This document shows, in pieces, positions 1 to 5,451 of a stretch of 6,599 nucleotides of DNA; positions within the stretch are counted from its first letter, which is position 1; each line of letters begins with the position of its first letter. Source of the DNA: Anaerolineae bacterium (lineage in GTDB: Bacteria; Chloroflexota; Anaerolineae; 4572-78; J111); NCBI GenBank assembly GCA_020433785.1, contig JAGRCC010000063.1, positions 1 to 6,599 on the forward strand, read 5' to 3'. The notes beneath the pieces were generated by a model, which saw only the letters and a program-made list of their open reading frames with translations, had not been told where the DNA came from and ran no database searches. The position numbers and the translations under genes are program-made.

Positions 1-72
1 AGCGATGACTACGAGCCTTTATTTTTAGAGGAGGCTATTGCTTATGAAACAAATCTTATCTCCGATAAATAA
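1..72 (+). CDS. 3' end of an unidentified upstream gene (partial)
   Basis: Frame 1 is open from the window edge and reads 23 codons before a TAA at 70-72. The visible C-terminus is SDDYEPLFLEEAIAYETNLI followed by SDK. It is acidic and probably helical, with no motif that names a family. It lies on the same strand as iolC, 47 nt upstream of its ATG, so it may be the preceding member of the same operon. A missing inositol gene such as iolG or iolB is possible from context, but nothing in these 23 residues shows that. That it is coding at all is inferred from the open frame, the plausible amino-acid content and the tandem repeat that starts just after the stop, as it does after other genes here. 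Confidence 0.5.
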   Translation, partial: SDDYEPLFLEEAIAYETNLISDK

Positions 73-75
73 GCC

Positions 76-100
76 ACTACGTACTACGCACTACGTACTA
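76..100. repeat. Short tandem heptamer repeat, ACTACGT/ACTACGC
   Basis: Three full 7-bp units (ACTACGT 76-82, ACTACGC 83-89, ACTACGT 90-96) plus a partial ACTA (97-100) fill most of the gap before iolC. TACGTA is itself palindromic and occurs at 78-83 and 92-97. The repeat ends six bases before the iolC Shine-Dalgarno. The core ACTACGC reappears at 3833-3839, upstream of mmsA. Confidence 0.85.
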
Positions 101-105
101 TCGTT

Positions 106-110
106 GGAGG
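106..110 (+). promoter_or_regulatory. Shine-Dalgarno of iolC (decides the start)
   Basis: GGAGG at 106-110 lies 9 nt before the ATG at 120 but only 3 nt before an in-frame TTG at 114. The spacing favours the ATG as the start codon. Confidence 0.8.
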
Positions 111-119
111 TACTTGCCC

Positions 120-1145
120 ATGCCTGAGTACCTGTACGATTCGCTCCATATGGGCCGCTCTTCCATCGATCTGTACGCCAATGATGTCGGTGCGCCCTTT
201 GTCGATATCAAAAGTTTCGCCGCCTATGTCGGCGGCTCGCCGACGAACATTAGTGTCGGCGCGCGACGACTGGGCTTGAAGACGGCCTTGCTGACCGGCC
301 TGGGTCAAGACCCCGTCGGCGATTTCATCCAACACTTCCTGCAGCAAGAAGGGGTCGAAACCCAGTTCAGCCCGCGCAAGCCGGGTCATCGCACCAGCGC
401 GGTCATCCTGGGCATCGAGCCGCCAGATAAATTTCCGCTGGTCTACTATCGTGACAACTGCGCCGATATCGAGCTAACCATTGACGATGTGCTGGCTGCC
501 CCGGTGACCCAAAGCCGGGTGTTCCAGTTTGCCGGCACCAACCTCAGCAAGGAGCCAAGCCGCAGCGCGACATTGTTCGGCGCGGAGTTAGCCAAACAGG
601 CCGGCAGCGAGGTCGTCCTCGACGTCGACTTCCGGCCCGACCAGTGGCACGACCCCCGCGCCTTTGGCGTGGCCGTGCGCTCGGCCCTACGGCTGGTTGA
701 TATCGTCATTGGCACCGAGGATGAGATCAACGCGGCCATGCTAACCGACACCAGCCAGATGTCGCTGACTCACTCTCAGGTGTCGGACACTAAAGTCACC
801 GGCGACATCGACTCTGCCATTGCCGCGATGCTCGAGATGGGACCGACGGCTCTCTTACAAAAAAGGGGGGAGGAAGGCGTGCGGGTGCATCTCAAACACG
901 ACGATGGCACGATCGAGCAAATCGACGCGCCGGGCTTTCCGGTCGAGGTCTACAACATCCTGGGCGCGGGCGATGCCTTCGGGGCGGGCTTTCTGTACGG
1001 TCACGTCAAGGGCTGGGGCTGGTACAAATCGGCGCGACTGGGCAACGCCTGTGGCGCGATTGTCGTCACCCAGCACGGCTGCGCCAACTTTACACCCACC
1101 TATGATGAAGTGATGGCCTTTGTGGAGAGCAAGGGCGGTCTGTAG
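120..1145 (+). CDS. iolC: 5-dehydro-2-deoxygluconokinase (IolC), PfkB/ribokinase family
   Basis: The protein is a cytoplasmic sugar kinase that uses ATP to phosphorylate 5-dehydro-2-deoxy-D-gluconate, the fifth step of myo-inositol breakdown. It has 341 residues from the ATG at 120; an in-frame TTG at 114 would add two residues but sits too close to the GGAGG at 106-110. The PfkB fold is clear. Near the N-terminus is the glycine-rich GGSPTN signature (about residues 40-45). LDVDFRPDQW at 167-176 matches the IolC-type DxRPxxW strand. Near the C-terminus the anion-hole/catalytic motif GAGDAFGAGF places the base at D285. The C-terminal DUF2090 aldolase domain fused to IolC in many proteobacteria is absent, which fits the separate aldolase gene at 6357. 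The next iol gene is iolD, but an unrelated small gene separates them. A6G6 at 859-870 is a homopolymer run within an intact frame. Kinase identity is strong; substrate specificity rests on family resemblance plus the iolD/iolE neighbours. Confidence 0.93.
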   Translation: MPEYLYDSLHMGRSSIDLYANDVGAPFVDIKSFAAYVGGSPTNISVGARRLGLKTALLTGLGQDPVGDFIQHFLQQEGVETQFSPRKPGHRTSAVILGIEPPDKFPLVYYRDNCADIELTIDDVLAAPVTQSRVFQFAGTNLSKEPSRSATLFGAELAKQAGSEVVLDVDFRPDQWHDPRAFGVAVRSALRLVDIVIGTEDEINAAMLTDTSQMSLTHSQVSDTKVTGDIDSAIAAMLEMGPTALLQKRGEEGVRVHLKHDDGTIEQIDAPGFPVEVYNILGAGDAFGAGFLYGHVKGWGWYKSARLGNACGAIVVTQHGCANFTPTYDEVMAFVESKGGL

Positions 1146-1149
1146 GCGG

Positions 1150-1198
1150 TAGTCGGATGTCAGTAGTCAGATGTCGGTAATTGGTAGTTAGTAGTCGG
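1150..1198. repeat. Heptamer tandem array, TAGTCGG/ATGTCAG type, upstream arm
   Basis: Seven consecutive 7-bp units are in perfect register: TAGTCGG, ATGTCAG, TAGTCAG, ATGTCGG, TAATTGG, TAGTTAG, TAGTCGG. The array starts five bases after the iolC stop and ends 16 bases before the small gene at 1215. The 17-bp string GTAGTCAGATGTCGGTA (1163-1179) recurs exactly on the other side of that gene (1604-1620), in the same orientation. Confidence 0.9.
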
Positions 1199-1207
1199 TG
1201 TTTGATT

Positions 1208-1211
1208 GGGG
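1208..1211 (+). promoter_or_regulatory. Weak Shine-Dalgarno of the four-helix-bundle gene
   Basis: GGGG at 1208-1211 is the only purine-rich site before the tandem ATGATG at 1215-1220. It is 3 nt from the first ATG and 6 nt from the second, so the second ATG (1218) may be the one used. The site is much weaker than those before iolD, mmsA and iolE. Confidence 0.35.
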
Positions 1212-1214
1212 TAG

Positions 1215-1589
1215 ATGATGCATAAATATCGGGAGTTGCAAGTGTGGCAGCGGGCGATGGCTTTTACCGTCGCTCTCTACAAAGAGAGCCAACAATGGCC
1301 GAGTGACGAACGGTTCGGCTTGATTAGCCAAACGCGACGGGCAACGACATCTATCCCTCTCAATATCGCCGAGGGCGCTGGCAATAGTTCGAATAAAGAG
1401 TTTAGTCGTTTCTTGCAGATAGCTCTGCGATCAACGTATGAGGTCATGACTGCCATTGATATTGCCCGTGGCTTAAATTATTTACCCGACAACCGAGCCA
1501 ACCCACTCATTGAAGAGGCGGACAAAATTACTGCTATGCTAGTCGGTCTAATGAAATCACTCGGCTGGCGCAAAAATAACCAAAATTAA
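1215..1589 (+). CDS. Four-helix-bundle protein, 23S rRNA intervening-sequence (IVP/S23) family
   Basis: This small protein of 124 residues (123 if the second ATG is used) fits the four-helix-bundle family first found encoded in intervening sequences of bacterial 23S rRNA genes. Family marks are the opening YRELQVWQRAM, the central RRATTSIPLNIAEGAG (about residues 41-56) followed by KEFSRFLQIALRS, and a final helix about 100-118. There is no signal peptide or membrane segment. The molecular role is not established for most members; a relative, Avd of diversity-generating retroelements, is a pentameric helical bundle that binds nucleic acid and partners a reverse transcriptase. Nothing links it to inositol chemistry. 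It sits between iolC and iolD, flanked by matching heptamer repeats. By hand count positions 1381-1560 are 43% GC, against 67% for a sample of iolD (2461-2520). I infer an inserted cassette rather than a pathway gene. Family call strong, function unknown. Confidence 0.88.
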   Translation: MMHKYRELQVWQRAMAFTVALYKESQQWPSDERFGLISQTRRATTSIPLNIAEGAGNSSNKEFSRFLQIALRSTYEVMTAIDIARGLNYLPDNRANPLIEEADKITAMLVGLMKSLGWRKNNQN

Positions 1590-1599
1590 ATACTCAGTC

Positions 1600-1683
1600 G
1601 TCGGTAGTCAGATGTCGGTAGTCAGATGTCGGCAGTCAGATGTCGGTAGTCAGATGTCGGTAGTCAGATGTCGGTAGTCAGAT
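1600..1683. repeat. Left arm: six 14-bp tandem units
   Basis: Six head-to-tail copies of GTCGGTAGTCAGAT start at 1600, 1614, 1628, 1642, 1656 and 1670. Five are identical and the third has C for T at its sixth base. Each 14-mer is a pair of related heptamers (TAGTCAG plus ATGTCGG), so the 14-bp period is a doubled 7-bp period, the mark of recent expansion by slippage or unequal exchange. Confidence 0.95.
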
Positions 1684-1705
1684 ATTTTTATTGCCGATCT
1701 CGCAT

Positions 1706-1810
1706 CCGATTACCGACTACCGATTACCGACTACCGACTACCGGCTACCGACGACCGATTACCGACTACCGGCTACCGACGACCGACGACCGGCTACCGG
1801 CTACCGACGA
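1706..1810. repeat. Right arm: fifteen 7-bp units, CCGRYTA/CCGACGA
   Basis: Fifteen uninterrupted heptamers begin with CCG: CCGATTA, CCGACTA, CCGGCTA and CCGACGA variants, in perfect register from 1706. CCGACTA is close to the reverse complement of the TAGTCGG/TAGTCAG units at 1150-1198 and 1600-1683, so this arm faces the opposite way. Its units are mixed, unlike the near-identical copies of the left arm. Confidence 0.95.
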
Positions 1811-1833
1811 CTGAGCTTTGAAAGGAGAATGCT

Positions 1834-3708
1834 ATGGCAACTAAACAATTAACCACCGCGCAAGCGATTATTCAATTTCTCAAAAACCAATATGTCGAAC
1901 GCGACGGCGTCGAGCAGCCCTTCTTTGCCGGCTGTTTCGGTATCTTTGGCCACGGCAATGTGGCCGGGATTGGCCAGGCTTTGCAGCAGTATCCTGACTT
2001 TCGCTACTACCAGACCCGCAATGAGCAAGCGATGGTCCACACTGCTGCGGCCTATGCCAAAATAAAAAACCGGCTGCAAACCCTGGTCTGCACCACCTCG
2101 ATTGGGCCGGGCGCGACCAATATGATCACCGCCGCCGCCGGGGCGACCATCAACCGCCTGCCGGTGCTGCTCCTACCCGGCGACATCTTCGCCCGGCGCA
2201 ATGTGGCTCCGGTCTTGCAGCAGTTGGAGGCCGGCCACAGCCAGGATATCTCGGTCAACGACTGCTTCAAACCCATCAGCCGCTATTGGGACCGGATCAA
2301 CCGGCCTGACCAGATTCTGCTGGCGCTGCCCGAAGCGATGCGGGTGCTGACCAGTCCGGCCGAAACCGGGACGGTTACTTTGGCTCTGCCGCAGGATGTC
2401 CAGGCCGAAGCCCTTGATTTCCCGGCAGACTTCTTCCACAAACGAGTCTGGCACGTGCCTCGTCAGCGGGCCGACCAATCCGCCTTGGCCCGAGCCGTCG
2501 AGGCCATCAAAGCCAGTCAAACCCCGCTGATTGTGGCCGGCGGCGGCGTCATCTACAGCGAGGCGACCGACGCCCTGCGCCAGTTCGTCGAGGCCACCGG
2601 TATCCCGGTCGGCGAAACGATGGCCGGTAAAGGCAGCTTGCGCTACGACCACCCCCTTTGCATGGGCGCGGTCGGCGCGACCGGTACCCTGGCCGCCAAC
2701 CGGCTGGCCAAAGCGGCCGATTTGGTCATCGGCATCGGCACCCGCTACAGCGATTTCACCACCGCCAGCAAAACCGCCTTTCAGAACCCCGTTGTCCGCT
2801 TCATCAATCTCAACGTGGTCGAATTCGACGCCTTCAAGCACGCCGCCCTGCCCCTGGTTGGCGATGCCAAAATCACGCTCGAAGAGCTGTTAACTCTGTT
2901 GGACGGCTATCAAGTCAGCGCCGACTACCGCGCCACGGCTGAAAAGCTCCACGATGAGTGGGAAGCCGAGGTCCAGCGCATCTATGACATCCGCCACGAA
3001 CCGCTGGTTAGCCAGGGTGAACTCATCGGCGCGGTCAACGACCAGGGCGACCCCGAGGCGGTCATGGTCTGTGCCGCCGGCAGTTTGCCCGGCGACCTGC
3101 ACAAGCTGTGGCGCAGCCGCCACCCCAAGCAGTATCATCTGGAGTACGGCTACAGTTGTATGGGCTATGAGATTGCCGGTGGCCTGGGCATCAAAATGGC
3201 CGACCCCGACCGCGAGGTCTACGTCATGGTCGGCGATGGCAGCTATCTGATGCTGTCGGCCGACATCATCACCTCCATCCAAGAGGGCTACAAGCTGACC
3301 ATCGTCTTGCTGGACAACGACGGCTACAAGAGTATCGGGGCTTTGAGCCGGTCGCTGGGGGGGCAAGGCTTCGGCACGCGCTATGCCTTTCCCCAGGCCA
3401 ACCGCTTGCCGGACGACACGGTCCAAACCGCCGAGCCGCTGCCGATCGACCTGCCGGCTAATGCCCGCAGTCTGGGGGCCTACGTTATCGAGTGCGAGAC
3501 GCACGAGGACTTTGTAACCGCCTTGGAGCGGGCCAAGAATATCGACCACACTACGGTTATCTACATCCGCAATGACCGCTATGTGGGCGTGCCGGGTTAC
3601 GAAAGCTGGTGGGATGTGCCGGTAGCCGAAGTGAGTGAAATCGACACCGTCCGGGCCGCCCGCGAAGAGTGGGAGGAACATCGGGTCAAAGAGCGCTATT
3701 TCTTCTAA
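1834..3708 (+). CDS. iolD: 3D-(3,5/4)-trihydroxycyclohexane-1,2-dione hydrolase (IolD)
   Basis: This ThDP- and Mg-dependent cytoplasmic enzyme opens the ring of trihydroxycyclohexane-1,2-dione, the product of IolE, to give 5-deoxy-D-glucuronate. The 624 residues match the usual IolD length. The acetolactate-synthase-like layout is complete. The N-terminal pyrimidine-binding domain (about 1-190) carries the ThDP-activating glutamate E64 in TRNEQAMVHTAAAYAK and an FGIFGHGNVAG loop at about 35-45. A central domain (about 200-350) contains VAGGGVIYSEA. The C-terminal pyrophosphate domain (about 400-570) carries the metal motif GDGS at 467-470 and the paired LDND at 493-496. The ATG at 1834 is preceded by AAAGGAGA (1821-1828), which fixes the start. 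The gene lies between the repeat element at 1593-1815 and mmsA. No frameshift or missing residue is apparent. Other ThDP enzymes share the fold, but the glycine-rich N-terminal loop and iol context make IolD by far the best call. Confidence 0.95.
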   Translation: MATKQLTTAQAIIQFLKNQYVERDGVEQPFFAGCFGIFGHGNVAGIGQALQQYPDFRYYQTRNEQAMVHTAAAYAKIKNRLQTLVCTTSIGPGATNMITAAAGATINRLPVLLLPGDIFARRNVAPVLQQLEAGHSQDISVNDCFKPISRYWDRINRPDQILLALPEAMRVLTSPAETGTVTLALPQDVQAEALDFPADFFHKRVWHVPRQRADQSALARAVEAIKASQTPLIVAGGGVIYSEATDALRQFVEATGIPVGETMAGKGSLRYDHPLCMGAVGATGTLAANRLAKAADLVIGIGTRYSDFTTASKTAFQNPVVRFINLNVVEFDAFKHAALPLVGDAKITLEELLTLLDGYQVSADYRATAEKLHDEWEAEVQRIYDIRHEPLVSQGELIGAVNDQGDPEAVMVCAAGSLPGDLHKLWRSRHPKQYHLEYGYSCMGYEIAGGLGIKMADPDREVYVMVGDGSYLMLSADIITSIQEGYKLTIVLLDNDGYKSIGALSRSLGGQGFGTRYAFPQANRLPDDTVQTAEPLPIDLPANARSLGAYVIECETHEDFVTALERAKNIDHTTVIYIRNDRYVGVPGYESWWDVPVAEVSEIDTVRAAREEWEEHRVKERYFF

Positions 3709-3716
3709 AATAAATA

Positions 3717-3790
3717 AGCGGTCAGCTATCAGCCGTCAGCTTTATGAGCTAAAAAAGCGGATAGCTGACCGCTAATGGCTGAATGCTGAC
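3717..3790. repeat. Inverted heptamer array with 14-bp perfect stem, GTCAGCT type
   Basis: AGCGGTCAGCTATC at 3717-3730 is exactly repeated in inverse at 3760-3773, leaving a 29-nt loop. The left side reads as heptamers GTCAGCT (3721), ATCAGCC (3728), GTCAGCT (3735). The right side reads AGCTGAC (3763), CGCTAAT (3770), GGCTGAA (3777), TGCTGAC (3784), the opposite orientation. It begins nine bases after the iolD stop. There is no following T-run, so it is not a standard Rho-independent terminator, though it could protect the iolD 3' end or be an RNase target. Confidence 0.85.
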
Positions 3791-3803
3791 TTACATTTAA
3801 TGG

Positions 3804-3837
3804 GTAGTGCGTAGCGTAAATCAGGCTTACGCACTAC
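3804..3837. repeat. Small inverted repeat, GTAGTGCGTA / TACGCACTAC
   Basis: GTAGTGCGTA (3804-3813) and its exact reverse complement (3828-3837) enclose 14 nt. An alternative inner stem pairs GCGTAA (3814-3819) with TTACGC (3827-3832). Heptamers TAGTGCG (3805) and TAGCGTA (3812) face CTTACGC (3826) and ACTACGC (3833). The stem ends 11 bases before the mmsA Shine-Dalgarno, so folding could affect mmsA translation initiation; that effect is inferred. Confidence 0.75.
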
Positions 3838-3848
3838 GCGATAACCTT

Positions 3849-3855
3849 AGGAGGT
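3849..3855 (+). promoter_or_regulatory. Strong Shine-Dalgarno of mmsA
   Basis: AGGAGGT is a near-perfect anti-16S match, 4 nt before the ATG at 3860. It is the strongest ribosome binding site in the window and supports independent initiation of mmsA downstream of the hairpins. Confidence 0.85.
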
Positions 3856-3859
3856 ATCT

Positions 3860-5332
3860 ATGTCAAATCAACTACTGAACTTTGTCGGCGGCGCGTGGAC
3901 TCGCTCTTCGGCCGGCAACTATCTGGATGTAATCAACCCGGCCACGGCCCAGGCCATGACCACCGTACCCCTCAGTCCCGGCGCCGAGGTCGATGCTGCC
4001 GTGGCCAAGGCCAGCGAAGCCTTTGGCGAGTGGCGACGCACGCCGGCCGGCGAACGGGTTCAATATCTGTTCAAGCTCAAAAGACTGTTGGAGGATCATC
4101 GCGATGAGTTGGCCCGCATCGTCTCCAACGAGTGCGGTAAAACTTATAATGAAAGTCAGGGCGAGTTACAGCGCGGCATCGAAAATGTGGAGGTCGCTTG
4201 CGGCATGCCGATGTTGATGCAGGGCTACAACAACGAAGACATTGCCAGCGGTATTGACGAGCATATGATCCGCCAACCGCTGGGGGTGGTCGCGGCCATC
4301 ACGCCTTTCAACTTCCCGGCGATGATTCCCCTCTGGTTTTTGCCCTATGCCGTGGCCACCGGCAACTGCTTCATCCTCAAACCCAGTGAAAAAGTGCCGA
4401 TGTCTAGCCAAAAGCTGTTTGAACTCATCGAGCAAGCCGGTTTTCCGGCCGGCGTGCTGCAACTGGTCAATGGCGGCAAAGAAACGGTCGATGCCCTGCT
4501 CGATCATCCGGCCGTCCGGGCCATCAGCTTTGTGGGCTCGACGCCGGTGGCTAAATACATCTACAGCCGGGCGTCGGCCAACGGCAAGCGGGCGCAATGT
4601 CAGGGTGGCGCTAAAAACCCGGTGGTCATCATGCCCGATGCCGATATGGACATGACCACCAAAATTATGGCCGACTCGGCCTTTGGCTGCGCCGGGCAGC
4701 GCTGTTTAGCCGCCTCGGTGGCTATCACCGTCGGCTCGGCCCAAGATCAATTCATCGAACGTATCGCCGATGTCGCGGCCACCCGCCAAGTCGGTTATGG
4801 GCTGAATGAGGGCGTCGAGATGGGGCCGGTTATCGACCCCAATAGCAAGAATCGCATCGAAGGCTTAATCGGTAAAGGTGAGCAGGAAGGCGCTACGATT
4901 GTGGTCGATGGTCGCCACAAGAAAGTCAGCGGCTATGAAGACGGCTACTTTGTCTTCCCGACCGTGCTCGATCACGTGCCGCCCCAGGGTGAAATTGCCA
5001 AAACGGAAATCTTTGGACCGGTGTTGAGCGTGATGCGTACCACTGATGTGGATGAGGCTGTGCGGTTGGTCAACGATCGGAGCTTTGGCAATATGGCCTG
5101 CATCTTCACCAGCAGCGGTTCAGCCGCCCGCAAATTCCGCTATGAAGCCGACGCCGGCAACATTGGCATCAACATCGGCGTGGCCGCTCCAATGGCCTAC
5201 TTCCCATTTAGTGGCTGGAATGAGAGCTTCTTTGGCGACCTGCACGCCCAGAGCCATCACGGGGTTGAGTTTTTCACCCAAACCAAAGTCATCGTCGAAC
5301 GCTGGCCCAAAGAGTGGAGCCGGCAGTTTTAG
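3860..5332 (+). CDS. mmsA: CoA-acylating (methyl)malonate-semialdehyde dehydrogenase (MmsA/IolA)
   Basis: This NAD- and CoA-dependent aldehyde dehydrogenase is expected to convert malonate semialdehyde, the last inositol intermediate, to acetyl-CoA and CO2; the family also acts on methylmalonate semialdehyde from valine. Length 490 is normal. The cofactor site shows ITPFNFP (N151) and LKPSEK (K174), followed by the [12 protein letters not shown] turn. The catalytic nucleophile is C282 in [11 protein letters not shown]. At the position of the ELGGK general base of ordinary ALDHs stands CQGGAKNP (247-254), lacking glutamate, as expected of the CoA-acylating branch; many members read KNH where this one has KNP. 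The C-terminal FFGDLHAQ and [10 protein letters not shown] are typical of the family. The start is set by AGGAGGT at 3849-3855. It sits between iolD and iolE with its own hairpin-bearing leader, so it may also be translated or transcribed separately. The iol context favours malonate semialdehyde as the main substrate. Confidence 0.94.
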   Translation: MSNQLLNFVGGAWTRSSAGNYLDVINPATAQAMTTVPLSPGAEVDAAVAKASEAFGEWRRTPAGERVQYLFKLKRLLEDHRDELARIVSNECGKTYNESQGELQRGIENVEVACGMPMLMQGYNNEDIASGIDEHMIRQPLGVVAAITPFNFPAMIPLWFLPYAVATGNCFILKPSEKVPMSSQKLFELIEQAGFPAGVLQLVNGGKETVDALLDHPAVRAISFVGSTPVAKYIYSRASANGKRAQCQGGAKNPVVIMPDADMDMTTKIMADSAFGCAGQRCLAASVAITVGSAQDQFIERIADVAATRQVGYGLNEGVEMGPVIDPNSKNRIEGLIGKGEQEGATIVVDGRHKKVSGYEDGYFVFPTVLDHVPPQGEIAKTEIFGPVLSVMRTTDVDEAVRLVNDRSFGNMACIFTSSGSAARKFRYEADAGNIGINIGVAAPMAYFPFSGWNESFFGDLHAQSHHGVEFFTQTKVIVERWPKEWSRQF

Positions 5333-5414
5333 AGATTGGAGACTGGAGATTAGGAGATTAGAGATGGGGAGAATAATCAGCTCCATCTCCTTATCTCCCC
5401 ATCTCCTAATCTCC
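5332..5414. repeat. Inverted GAGATTG/ATCTCC array between mmsA and iolE
   Basis: The left arm has heptamers GAGATTG (5332), GAGACTG (5339), GAGATTA (5346), a one-base step, then GAGATTA (5354) and GAGATGG (5361). The right arm has ATCTCC at 5385, 5393, 5401 and 5409, an exact 8-bp period. GGAGATTAGGAGAT (5345-5358) is a perfect inverse of 5401-5414. A competing 11-bp stem pairs 5361-5371 with 5395-5405. The first unit overlaps the last base of the mmsA stop codon, and the array ends 23 bases before the iolE Shine-Dalgarno. Confidence 0.85.
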
Positions 5415-5437
5415 TTGTTTCTAATTCCTATTTTCAC

Positions 5438-5443
5438 AGGAGA
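5438..5443 (+). promoter_or_regulatory. Shine-Dalgarno of iolE
   Basis: AGGAGA lies 8 nt before the ATG at 5452, which fixes the iolE start. Confidence 0.8.
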
Positions 5444-5451
5444 AATCAACT

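Larger units (their letters stand above)
1593..1815. repeat. Bipartite inverted heptamer array bounded by 15-bp perfect inverted repeats
   Basis: This 223-bp element fills most of the gap between the four-helix-bundle gene and iolD. Its outer ends are exact inverted copies: CTCAGTCGTCGGTAG at 1593-1607 and CTACCGACGACTGAG at 1801-1815. Inside are a forward array (1600-1683), a unique AT-rich centre (about 1684-1705) and a reverse-oriented array (1706-1810). Most heptamers of one arm match those of the other at 5 or 6 of 7 positions when paired, so DNA or RNA could fold into a long imperfect hairpin. The right end stops five bases before the iolD Shine-Dalgarno at 1821-1828. It has no coding frame and no T-run of a classic terminator. 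It looks like a MITE- or BIME-like hairpin element, but no family can be named from sequence alone. Confidence 0.85.

Noticed and set aside
114..119. TTG at 114 as the iolC start
   Set aside because: It is only 3 nt from the GGAGG at 106-110; the ATG at 120 has a normal 9-nt spacing.
859..870. A6G6 run in iolC as a programmed frameshift or broken gene
   Set aside because: The frame is intact through to GAGD and the natural stop, and the run does not fit a slippery heptamer in the reading frame. It is only a possible sequencing-error hotspot.
1215..1589. Intervening sequence inside a 23S rRNA gene
   Set aside because: The protein family is the one found in such insertions, but the flanks here are iolC and iolD, with no rRNA sequence.
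1684..1700. Promoter in the AT-rich centre of the repeat element
   Set aside because: The TATTTTTAT stretch faintly resembles a -10 box, but no -35 partner is visible and the site is explained as a hairpin loop.
1600..1810. CRISPR-like array
   Set aside because: The units are contiguous 7- or 14-mers with no unique spacers of constant length, and no cas gene is in view.
2173..3681. Long antisense open frames (222 and 263 codons on the minus strand)
   Set aside because: They lie opposite iolD, whose motifs are intact. Their proteins are low-complexity shadows of GC-rich codons, with no recognisable domain or ribosome binding site.
3717..3773. Rho-independent terminator after iolD
   Set aside because: The stem is perfect but no T-run follows, the loop is long, and same-strand pathway genes continue downstream.
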